Shown here: positions 23,022 to 34,100 of the stretch, in pieces
Layout: each line of letters opens with the position of its first letter
Position numbering within the stretch: position 1 is the stretch's first letter
NCBI RefSeq assembly: GCF_040712315.1
Contig: NC_134013.1
Location: forward strand, 2,763,001-2,827,000
Reading direction: 5' to 3'
Length of the DNA: 64,000 nt
Source: Castanea sativa
Taxonomy: Eukaryota > Streptophyta > Magnoliopsida > Fagales > Fagaceae
Position numbers and translations under genes: made by a program
The notes under the pieces: generated by a model
Told to the model about the DNA's origin: nothing
What the model saw: the letters and a program-made list of their open reading frames with translations, nothing else
The model's database searches: none

Positions 23022-23440
23022 AGAGCAAAGCACTTTCCGCACAGCATCCACAGCAGTGGAGCTAAAAATTTAGCAATTTAGCTCCACTAAAAGTTACTTT
23101 ATCTATTTTACCTACACACATGCTGCAGCAGTGGATCTATTTTAGCTTTCAACACAATAAAATAATATAAACATCACAATAAAATAATATATCTACCACA
23201 ATAAAATAATACATCTCACTACAATAAAAACACCACAATAAAAAAGTATGTGAATGCAAAATAAAAAATTAATTTTTTTTTTAGCTCTCATGAACAGTGC
23301 ACATCTATTTATAGATGTGCACTGTAGCAATGAGCTAAAAAAAAAATAGATTTAGCTCCACTGCTGATGCTTCTTTTTGGTGTTTTGGTGGAGCTAAAAT
23401 AGCTATATAGCTATTTAGCTCCACTGCTGCAAGTGCTCTT
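23022..23440. mobile_element. MITE with AGCAGTGGAGCTAAA inverted repeats
   Basis: Both ends carry GAGCA..CAGCAGTGGAGCTAAA in inverted orientation, and the interior repeats the CAGTGGAGCTAAA theme and GTGCA motifs. The second unit of the tandem duplication lacks it, so an empty site is available. Edges are good to about 10 bp. Confidence 0.75.
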
Positions 23441-23929
23441 ATAGATTGGTTTTAGTTTACTTTAAAATGTGGTCTCTTGATCCAGATTTTTCACTACATT
23501 AAAAGGTAAATAATTCACAAATTTTCCTTACTACTTAGGATGCATTTCAAAGTACATCTTTCTAATGGTATTTAACGTTCTTCAAATTATGGATTTTGGA
23601 TAATTTCTCAACTTTCTTTCTCTTAAAAACATTTTGCATAAGATAGACCCTTCCATGCATATATTTGGCACACAAAAGTATATATTGTTACATCATTTTG
23701 TGTAAAGTCTACGACAATATATTATTGTTGTTTTAAATAACAATATAACCATAATGATAGTATCGATATTGGAAATAACAGTGACAGTGATGTCACAAAA
23801 ACACTGAAAATAATAGCAAATGACCGTTTTCCGCCTTTTAAAAGAGCAAAACATTTTCCTCACTTTTAGATTGGTTTTAGTGTACTTCAAAATATGATCT
23901 CTTGATCTAGACTTTTCACGGATTCAGAT

Positions 23930-24198
23930 CCTCTAGAGTTCCTAGGGTACTCTACCAAGTAGAGTTCATTAAATCCTAACCACTCTTTAATAATTTAATG
24001 GTCTAGATTCTGCCATGTCAGCATTTCATTAACAATCATTTTAATTGTTTTGTTTACAACATTATTTTATTATTTTAAGAATATTATTAATGAAATGCTG
24101 ACATGGCAGAATTTAAACCATTAAATCATTAAAGAGTGGTTAAGATTTAATGAACTCTACTTGGTAGAGTACCTAGGAACTCTAGAGGATCTGAATCC
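23930..24198. mobile_element. MITE with about 115-bp inverted arms
   Basis: It starts GGATTCAGATCCTCTAGAG and ends CTCTAGAGGATCTGAATCC; the arms continue through ACTCTACCAAGTAGAGTTCA and TGCTGACATGGCAGAAT. ACTTTTCAC and ACTTTTCAT flank the element, a 9-bp duplication with one mismatch that suggests a Mutator-type MITE. It is absent from unit 1 of the tandem duplication. Confidence 0.85.
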
Positions 24199-24641
24199 AC
24201 TTTTCATTGCATTAAAAAGGTAAAAAAATTCACAGTTTTTATTTACTACTTAGGATGCATTTCAAAATCTTTCTAATGGTATTCAACATTCTTCAAAAAC
24301 ATTTTCCTTAAGATAGACCCTTCTATGCATGTATTTGGCACACAAAAGTATATATTGTAATATCATTTTGTGTAAAGTCTAACCATATATCATTATTATT
24401 GTTGTTATTGTTTTAGATAACAATGACTTTTAACTGAAGTTTGTAACAGGTCTTCATATTAGAATCATATACCTTCTCACTTGTGTGTGTGTTTTTTTTT
24501 CAATCAAGATAACAACGTAATCATATTAATACGTGTACTATTATTCCTTTTTTTATTGAGAGAGATTCTGCCCAGAAAACTATGAAGACTTTAACATTCA
24601 AAATACTAAATTTATTACAATATATTTACCAATTAAAGTAA

Positions 24642-24938
24642 CTAGCCTCTGAGCACGTGCTCACGCGCGTGCTTTGAGGCTTTTCTATTTTTTGGGTAAG
24701 GGTTAATTTAGAGCATTTATTATAATTTGAAATTACTATATTTTTTAATCACAAAAAAAAACCTAGGGGTGTGATGAAAAATTATTTTACCACATATAAT
24801 ACTCATCACACTCCTAGGTTTTTTTTTGTGATTGAAAAATGTAGTAATCCCAAATTATAATAAATGCTCTAAATTAATCCTAAACCAAAAAATAGAAGAG
24901 CCTCAGAGCACGCGCGTGAGCGCGTGCTCAGAGGCTAG
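24642..24938. repeat. 297-bp palindrome with Helitron-like 3' hairpins at both ends
   Basis: Two arms of about 140 bp, roughly 90% alike by eye, meet at TATTTTACCACATATAAT. Each outer end carries CTAGCCTCTGAGCACG and a GCGCG-rich hairpin, and CTAG is the outermost sequence on both sides. It could be the Helitron's own 3' end plus an inverted second copy, or an independent fold-back element. Confidence 0.75.
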
Positions 24939-26470
24939 TAGTATTATTACTTTAGTTGTTCTTTATAGTATTTTTTTTTTTCTTCTCAACAAACAATCAT
25001 GAAGTAAGTCTATAGTACTTTATAGTATTATCGCTATTTCCTTTGTATTGTTAGTAAGTCTAATAGTCTTCATGATTGCTATTAGCCTATTACTAAAATT
25101 AGTTTTTTAATCCTAAATAAAAATTAGTTTTTTAATCCTAAAATTTAGCCATTTACTAAACATCCATAACATAAGTAAATAAAAACTTAAATTTCAAATT
25201 TTATGGCAGGAGATACACGTTTCTTTTGGTGTTGTTGTTCTTTTTAAAAAATATTAATAACATTTATCAATTTTTGTTTAATCCAAAATTTTAGTTTTTT
25301 AGTCCTAAAAGTTAGCCACTTACTACACATCCATAACAAAAGTTAAAAATAGTTTAAATTTCAAATATATCAACAACATCAACAACCTTTAAAACTGAGA
25401 AAAATGTACGTAACATTTTTTTATGAAGTAGTAAATTAATACTTATGGAAAAAAAATTTAAATTGAATTTGACATAGAATTATACAAATGATGAACATAG
25501 TTTCTATTACAAAAGAATTTTTTTTTCAACAATTTCTTAGATATGGATTAGTAGGAGTAGATAGTTTTAATGTTTGAGTTGTATTTGAACCGTATTATAC
25601 TATTTTTAGTATTAGTGGTTTCCTACTGTGGGCATAAGTTTAGGAGATGTGGTTCCTTTATTTTAGGTCTTTAATGTTACTTGAGAAGTTACTACTTAAA
25701 CAGTTGAAGTTTATTTCAAAAAATCTTCACAGTTACTACTTCCTAGAGGTCAGGATTAATTTCTTCGGTCAAATTCAAACTTTTATCTCCTTGTTTTTTT
25801 TTTTGTTCTACTAATTTTTACAATAGCTGAGTATCCAATGAGTTTGAAATTGACATAGAATTATACAAATGATAAATATAGTTTATATTACAAAAGAAAT
25901 TTTTTTACTACAATTTCTTAGATAACAACCACTTTATGTGAGGTTTAATACATATAATAATTCTTGTAAAGTCTCTCACCCAAACTTATCTAATACTCCA
26001 TTCCAATGACTCCTCAATCCAATCCAAAAAATTTGTGCGTACGTGAACCTAAGAGAGATAAAAGAATTAGGGTTAAACCAAGTATTTTTAAAAAAATAAT
26101 AATCAACAAACCAAAGTTAGAATTTAACTCTATCATAGACTCTTTAAAATCTAATCACCACATCATCAACTATTTAAATAAATAACTAAATATAAATAAA
26201 TAAAATAAAATTTAACGCCAAAAACATATACAATGATGGTAAAAAAAAAAACTAAAAAACTTTAATGCCAAAAACATATACAATGATGGTAAAAAAAAAA
26301 ATTCTTAAAAAGAAAAAAAAATATGTAGAAGGAAAAAAAAAAAGGTGAGGAAATAGAAGATAAAGATTTTTTACAATTTAACTTTATCATGGACTCTTTA
26401 AAATTTAATCACCACATCATCAAATAATAACAAAACAATAAAGATCTCATCAGTGAGTGACGTTATTTAC

Positions 26471-26575
26471 CTGCTCTTACAAATCCTCCAATTTATTCCT
26501 ACGAAGCTTGAACTGAGACAGTTGAGGCAGTATGGCGTCCCACCTGCCACTATTAATATCAGCAGGTGCAAAAGA
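26471..26575 (-). pseudogene. SMU1-like exon fragment (captured)
   Basis: The minus strand encodes A-D-I-N-S-G-R-W-D-A-I-L-P-Q, then a diverged stretch, then R-N-K-L-E-D-L, stop, E-Q. This is very close to the LisH/CTLH-side region of the SMU1 splicing factor. The expected tyrosine codon before E-Q is TAA. A GT donor follows directly (26470-26469), so genomic DNA with intron was copied, not mRNA. Upstream of A-D-I-N the similarity fades. It lies alone inside the putative Helitron, consistent with gene-fragment capture. Not functional as a protein. Confidence 0.65.
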
Positions 26576-27045
26576 ATGGGAGCACAATCTTGATCACACT
26601 GAAAGGAAATAACAACAAAAATTACAACACTGCGTCAACATCTCGTGTAGCTAAAACACTAATACATATCACAAATTCACTTCTTTTTTTGTAAAAAAAA
26701 AAAAAAAAAAATGTTAAAAAGGAAAAGAAAACGTAGAAGGAAAAAAAAGAAGAAGTGACACTAAAAGGAAATAACAACAAAAATTACAACCCCGCACAAA
26801 TTCACTTCTTTTTTTGTAAAAAAAAAAAAAAAATCTTAAAAAGAAAAAGAAAATGTAGAAGGAAAAAAAAGAAGAAGTGACAGTAAAAGGACATAACAAC
26901 AAAAACTACAACACCGCATCAACATCTCGTGTAGCTAAAACACTAATACACTAATACATATTACAAATTCACTTCTTTTTTTGTAAAAAAAAAAAATGTT
27001 AAAAAGGAAAAGAAAACGTAGAAGGAAAAAGAAGAAGAAGTGAGG
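26570..27045 (+). repeat. Three copies of an A-rich unit of about 130-170 bp
   Basis: The units contain CACAAATTCACTTC followed by a T then A tract, AAAAGGAAAAG and GTAGAAGGAAAAA. Two units also share CATCAACATCTCGTGTAGC and CTAAAACACTAATACA. All lie inside the putative Helitron. Confidence 0.75.
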
Positions 27046-27515
27046 AAGTTAATCATAAACCAAAGAAAAGAAACAAAGAGAACTTGCAAAAGATAAAACC
27101 TATAAATTTGTTGGAGCCTCTAACAATAAATGTCTTTAATCTGAAGAAAAAGAAAAGAGGATGTAGAGTTGAACTAAATGTCTTCAATCTGAAGAAGAAT
27201 GAGAGATAGAAAGTGAGATAGAAACTGCAAAGTGTACGTGAGTTTGTGGGTTTTAAAGTGTAGGAGTTTTAATTTACATATTTATCCTCATTAGTTGAAA
27301 ACTTATAAGTAGATATGTTGAGGGTACTTTAGGCATTCAAAATGTAGAATCCAAACAGGGAAAGCCCCTTAAATAGTAGTATAGATAATATATGTGATTG
27401 ATGTCACTTTAACAAAATAATAAATAAATATTTGAATTACTGTTTTGGATCTTTTGGATCCACCCTTGTCAAGTGAACTACTTGCATTATAGACCCGTGC
27501 ATCGGTTGTGTTTGG

Positions 27516-27596
27516 ATAGATCTCTAGTTAGGGATCGAACTTGGGACATTTGCATTTACAACTCACCTATGCGTCCCTTAACCACTAAGACAACCC
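27516..27596 (-). mobile_element. Short tRNA-like SINE head
   Basis: The minus strand has an A-box-like TAGTGGTTAAGGG and a B-box-like AGTTCGATCCC about 30 nt apart, the pol III promoter layout. GTGTTTGG flanks both sides (27508-27515, 27597-27604). It is short, so probably truncated. It lies upstream of the MADS gene. Confidence 0.5.
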
Positions 27597-28133
27597 GTGT
27601 TTGGGCAAAATGATGTATATTTATTAGTGTGGTTCAGTATCTAATAATTTTCTACAAATGAGTGAAGGAAGGGACCTTTGTGTGCTTTTGAGAACATCAT
27701 CGGTAGCTCAAAACATTGCTCAAAATCCTGAGAACTTATAGAAATTAACCACCTTTCCAGATGCCTAAGAAAGCCTCACCACCGTCACACACAATCCCTC
27801 TCTGTCACACACACATTCACTCGGTTTCTCTCTCTTGTCATCTTCTATAAGTCGCCTGACACTGACAAAACTTATCTTCTATTTTTTCTTCCTCCTTCCT
27901 CTTCTTTTGAATGCTCATCCTACTTTTCATCCTCATTTTCTTGAGTTAGTTTCCAAGACTATTTATGTGGGTTCCATTAAATATCTTCTACCATATCATA
28001 TATGTGAGAGTGACAGATTTGATACACTTTCTCTAAAGGAAAATTATCATCCGATTAGCAAAAAAAAGCTGTCTGCATCCTCTAAAAAGGATAATACACA
28101 CACACACAACCTCAAGAAACAAAGAGTAAAGAG

Positions 28134-31100
28134 ATGGGGAGAGTGAAGCTTCAGATCAAGAGAATTGAGAACACAACAAGCAGGCAAGTCACTTTCTCAA
28201 AAAGGAGAAACGGACTTACCAAGAAAGCTTATGAACTTTCTGTTCTCTGTGATGTTGATGTAGCGCTCATCATGTTTTCCCCATCAGGAAGACTCAGTCA
28301 CTTCTCTGGAAATAAGAGGTTTGCATGCTTAATTAAGATATGGATTAAGATTTCTGCTTCCCTTATATTATCAAATAGGCTCATAAACTTTCTGTCTCTA
28401 TGATGTTGAGGTTGCTTTTTTGTCCATGTTGAAGCTCTCTCTCAAAACTTTATTTTTTTCACTGATATATATACACTCGCACCCGAATACTTGTATATGA
28501 GAGATAGAATGAGGTTTCAATTAGCCTAATTGGATAAAATCTTTTATCATTTAATAAAGGATATAGGTTTTTTTTTGTTTTTTGTTTTGAGAAGCATAAA
28601 GGATATAGATTTGAAATCTCACCTAAACCACAAACTCAATTTCAATAAATAACAATCACCATAGAAGGGACACCATAAATTCAAATATTCTTGTATGTAA
28701 TCATATCAAAGATAGAATTAAAAAAAATATTATTTTATGTCTGTAAGTGTGTTCATGATTCTAACAATGTACTTTGGTTATGTCTAAGCTAAATTATTTT
28801 ATAATCTTCCATTCAGTGTAAGTAAAACTTTCTGTTTTTTGATTTGCTGAAGCATTGAAGAGATTCTGGTACGATATGTCAATCTTCCTGAGCATGAGCG
28901 AGGAAGGTAAGGAAATCTTAGTTCTCTGAGATTTAAGCAAGTTCAGCTTCTGTTGTTTTGATCTTTTAATATTTTTATTTATAAATACTTTCTCTTCTTT
29001 TTCTTTTTCTTTTTTGGAAAACATTTTCTCTCTTTGATGGTTTCTGTTTTCACGTTAACATGCAATTCCAAAGGCTGCAGAACCAAGAGGTAAGCACTCT
29101 CGTAACCCTTTAAGGGGCCAGTCGGCCACTTCACAGTTTTAAGGCTTGTTGTAAGAAGATGATGATGATGAGGATGATAAATATTTTCCATTTTTCCTAT
29201 TCTTTGGCAGTTTCTGCAAAGGGCTATTGGTAAACTAAAGGGTCAAGCAGATCAAACCTATCAAAAAGCCAGGTTTGCTTTTTTCTCTATTCCCAAAGAC
29301 CCTGACTCTGAATTTCTTCAGATGATTTTGTCCTGTTGGTACTCTATTGATTCAGTTAGATTCTCCTAATAAAATTTTAATTTATATTGTTGTCCTTTGA
29401 TGCAGCCCGATGAGTACTGATTCTCAAATAGAGGTATTGCATGCATGAAAATTGATTGGTTTTTCTTTTTCTTTTTAAGAGGTGATCTCTATGAAAGAAT
29501 GTTTATAAATCTACAGGAGATTCAACAAGAAATTGTTGGTTGTAAGTCTCAATTGGAAGATATGGAGAACCGGCTAAGGTATCCATTTAATGGCACTTGT
29601 ACAAATGATCCTCCTTAACTCTAATATGAATTTCTTACTGGTATTTCCAATAGATATATCTGTTTAAATTCTCTTTTTTTTTTCAACTATTGAATTATCC
29701 AAAAAAATATAAACTATAATATGAAATTTGTAAAATTTTATCTATCTATTTTAAATGAGTGAATTGAGTTTGTTTTACATATTATTAATAATTTAAAAAG
29801 ATAAAAAGAAATGACGATTTTCAATGTTTGTTTATAAGCTTATAACGATGTAAAATATAATCCATTCATTTTCAAAATAAGAGCTTTGTAGAGAAACCTT
29901 TGTTACTTGAGAGTAACCAATCTCTATATATTACATTTTCTGTTTCTACTTATGAAATTTTGGAAAAAGAATAATAAAATAAATATAAAGTTAAAAAACA
30001 CCATATATATACAATACAATAACACCAATATACATCATCCCTAATTCTATATATAAAAAAAACACCATTACTACTTGAAAACTATACCCAAAAAAAATCA
30101 AATTAAAAATTAAAGAAAACCAAAAGATTACCTGAAAGTCAAAGAGAAAACCCTTAAAACTAATAATCAAAGCTACAATGAAAACAAAGAAACAGGGAAA
30201 AAGTCTCTCCAAAGAGACTATGAAAGAGAAACTGAAATTTAAGAGAGAGAATTTGGAGTCAGTAGATATGAGAGAGGAGTAAATTTATAATTAGGGAAAA
30301 TTTTTAGGTAGTCCCGAAACATAGTGAAATGGTGCTTACTCCTTTCATATTCATGGTGGGCCCCGACAATGAATTTAAAGAGCGGGTCCCACTATGAATG
30401 TGAAAGGAGTGAGCACCATTCTCTGTACTCTGAGAGTACTTAAGAATTACTTTATAATTAGTACATAGATAAATTTGAATTTTAAAATAGGCCTGGGTAT
30501 GAGAAAGAGGGAAACAAAGATGAAAAACAAGTATGTGATAGAAAGAAATTGAGATGAGAAAAAATAGGAAGATAGATGTAGGTGAGAGAGAAATTGAGAT
30601 GAGAGAAAAAATAGGGAGATAGATGTTGGTGAAAAAAATAAAAAAAGGAAGCCGAAAATAAATAAGTAATTAAAAAAAAAGAAAAAAAAAAGAAAAAAGA
30701 AAGAGAGACAGGCGTGGATGAGAGAAACTTTCACCCACATTCAAAATCCAATTGCACCACTACCAATTATGATAGTTGGCATGTACAGTATAAGAAACTC
30801 CCAAACTCGCAATTGTCATGAATCACCCAACTTTAACCTTTCCCAATCTCGCATCCATACTCCAAAATCTCCATATTCAGCCTCATTACAATTGTACATA
30901 ATCAAATAGCCATTGAAAAAATCACCTCTTAAAGCTAAAACAGTCAAGACCACACCATCTAGCTAAACCACATGCAAACCAACCAAATATTAAAAAAAAA
31001 AAACTTTAATATTCATATGGGACGAGTTTTATAATCAGATAAAGGTGTATTTTATTTTCCATACATATACTTTTTTTTATGTATTTGATAGAAATTATCA

Positions 31101-34100
31101 AGAATCTCTTCGTTGTTATCTACTTCTTGGTAGAATATTTGAAGGAGATCCTTTCGAAATTACAACATTGTGTGAGGCTGAACACCGAGAGCAAATCCTT
31201 CAGGAAACTTTGAGACGTGTACAAATCCGCAAGGTATAAAATCTACTAGTATTTTTATTCCATCTAACCCTTAATTTACATCTATAAATAAACTTATGAG
31301 ACATATGATGGAACAGAAAACTTTGGAGAAAGAGTTTAGTTCTGGCATACCAGTACCACTACCAGTTTTAAAGGTACGTATAGAAGCCATTAACAAAACA
31401 CATTTTTATAAGCGTTTTCTATGAAAGTATGAGACAGAAATTTATGTAATTTTCTTCCCAATATGATTAGGAGCATCTGCCTCCAAATACTACAAATATA
31501 AGTGATCTTATAAGAGAAAATCCAACAAATATGCTGGATTGGCTTCCTGAAAGAGATCCACAAGTCCAGATTCTAAATTTTTTGGATTCAAATGGCCTTC
31601 TTCCCCTAAGGTACTTATATTGGATTGGAAAAAAAACAATCATGTTACATTTGGTTTCAATATCTTTTTGTTGGCTTGTATGCTATAACCCTTTTGGTTT
31701 TCTTCCTCTTCCCCTAGAGATCAGCTGAAACCTGTGACTGAAATATTACCGCCACCAACAACTCTTCATGGACAAAATATGAATCTTCATGATCAGATGA
31801 GCTTAAGAAGTGGTATGGTGGACAATAATAATTTACAACGTCCTGGTTTTGGACAAGTTATTGATGTCAACTTGTCCCCATGGGCTGTGTTTTACCCGGC
31901 AGGTACTATTTGGATACAATTACATTGAGTGCAAGATATATTACATGTTAGGTTCAAGTTATATGGCATAAATTAATTTTGTTAATATTATACTAACTTA
32001 ATAATTTTTATTCATTTCGTTTAACAAATCACTTGTTAGATTATAAAAATTTAATTGTTTTGCTTAGTAAGATTATACACAAAACAGAACTCTGTATTTG
32101 CAAAATATATTATTACAAATCAATAATTATCTCATTTACAAAGTATTTAAATTTTTGTTTTTTTGCTCTATAAAACAGAACTCTTTGTATTTGCAAATTA
32201 TATTGTTACATATCAATAGTTATCTCATCTACAAATTTAGTTGTTTGCAAAATATATTATTACAAAACAATAGTTATCTCATCTACAAAATATTTAAAAT
32301 TTAGTTGTTTTGCTCTTCAAAATTATACACAGAACAGAACTCTCTGTTTCTCTCTCCGAAATATTATGAAAACCTCCAAAATAGTATAAATGCCCCTAAA
32401 ATATCCAAATTTATCAAAAAACCTTCAATACTTTCAAATGACTAAAATATCTTTAAACATATGAAATGACCAAAATACCTCCACACCTCCCAAAAATCCT
32501 TTGAGATGATTTTTTTTTTTTTGGAGAAAACTTTGTGATGATCTAAATATCCTTAAATCCTCTAAAGATACTAAAATACATCCAAAAATGATAATAATAA
32601 TAATTGTAGGGGTATTGGGCCCAGCAATTTATGAAGGGCGGCCCAACGAAGTCTTTTGGGCTAGAAACCCAAATCCAAAAACATCAAAATGATCATGGAG
32701 TATTTAAATGTCCCAAACGTCTGAGGAGTAGATTTGTCCTCGGAATATTAAGCCGAGGACACGCAGTATACGTGGAGGACAATAAAAAGAGCGGTTGAAT
32801 GTCTAAAGTAAAGCTGCTGCCACCGCCCATACATTAAAAGCTCTGTAACTGATACGCTGGCTGATAGAGGGAAGGATGAGACCTGAGCATAGAGCTTGGA
32901 ACTTGGTCCCTAATCCCAGCGGGCTTTAGGGAAAAATGGATGGGACAAGCATCCGAAAATCAGGATTGCAGCCATAAAGTGGAAGATATAAATAGAAGGG
33001 AAGGGATACGAAGAAAGAGGAGGACTTTTGGAGTAGAAGAGATAGAGTCAATAGTAAATCAACACTTGTATCCAAACTTGAGAAATATTATTATAAACCA
33101 TCCTCGGAAACAATCCGAGGACGATTTCTCAGTCTTACTCTTTGCAAACGATTCTTTGTTTTGTTCCATTGGACCCAAAACCCGTTCTTTTTGTAATTGT
33201 TTAAACCATCCTTGAAATCTAAATTACAAACCCATCCTCTACAAATTCATTGTGAAGAAAGGCCTTTCAAGCCCATTTTCCTCCCAGTCGTGGTATGGGA
33301 AATTGAATTGTGTCCTTACAATAATAATAATAATAATAATAATAACCTTGAAAACCTCTAAAATAACAAAAATAAACCTAATACTTTACAACGTCCTGAT
33401 TTTGGGCAAGTTATTGATGTCAACTTGTCCTCGTGGGCTGAATTTCACCCTGCAGGTACTTAAATTGGATACAGTAACATTGAGTGAAAGAGATATTAAA
33501 TGTTAGGTTCAAGTTATACGGCATAAATTTTGTTAATATTATAACTTAATTTTTTTTATAAATTTTTTTTTCAAGAAAGTTAATAAAAAAAATATGATTT
33601 ATTGATTTTCTTTTTTACAAATCACTTTTTAGATTATACTGTCTCTTTATAACATTTGTATTTGCAAAATATATTATTACATATCAATAGCTATCTACCT
33701 ATCTCATCTAAAAAATATTTAAAATTTAGTTGTTTTGCTCTGTAAAATTATACACAAAACAAAGCTTTGTATCTGCAAAATATATTATTAAAAATCAATA
33801 GTTATCTCATCTACAAAATATTTAAAATTTAGTTATTTTGCAGTGTAAAATTATACACAAAACAGAAATTATTGTTTCTCTCCCCAAAATATTATGAAGA
33901 CCTCCAAAATAATATAAATACCCTTAAAATATTCAAATTTATCAAAATACACCCTCCAAACCTTCCAAGTGCCCCCCAAAACCCTTGAGATGATCGAAAA
34001 TATCCTTATATCCTCTAACAATACCAAAACAAAACCAAAAATCTATACGAAAAAATGATAGTAAAAAAAAAAACCTTGAAAACCTCTAAAATAACAACAA

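Larger units (their letters stand above)
22918..24424 (+). repeat. Tandem duplication with a different MITE in each copy
   Basis: Unit 1 (about 22918-23740) and unit 2 (about 23741-24424) share ATAATGATAGTATCGATATT, AGATTGGTTTTAGT, TACTTAGGATGCATTTCAAA and GGCACACAAAAGTATATATT in the same order. Unit 1 alone carries the insert at about 23022-23440. Unit 2 alone carries the insert at 23930-24198. Confidence 0.85.
24642..27385 (-). mobile_element. Putative non-autonomous Helitron with captured gene fragment
   Basis: On the minus strand the 5' end reads A|TCTATACTACTATTTAAGG (27385 down), a known plant Helitron start. The 3' end is a GC-rich hairpin (GCCTC..GAGGC) followed by CTAG|T at 24645-24642. 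Insertion between A and T without duplication fits. About 2744 bp. Inside are an SMU1 exon fragment (26471-26575), A-rich repeats and a palindromic 3' region. No Rep/helicase frame was seen, so it would move only in trans. Confidence 0.6.

Noticed and set aside
26570..27045. CRISPR-like array
   Set aside because: Only three imperfect A-rich units with no uniform spacers in a plant nuclear context; they are ordinary repeats in the Helitron.
27516..27596. Functional tRNA gene
   Set aside because: A and B boxes are present, but no clover-leaf stems pair and it is flanked by a duplication, so a SINE head is more likely.
27835..28146. Plus-strand frame overlapping the MADS start
   Set aside because: It lies in the 5' leader, overlaps the MADS ATG in another phase and ends shortly after; not a protein gene by content.
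31091..31133. Earlier acceptor for MADS exon 7 (after GATAG at about 31091)
   Set aside because: It would add 14 residues that break the expected K-region spacing; the acceptor at 31131-31133 joins R-L-R to I-F-E-G-D-P as in related proteins.
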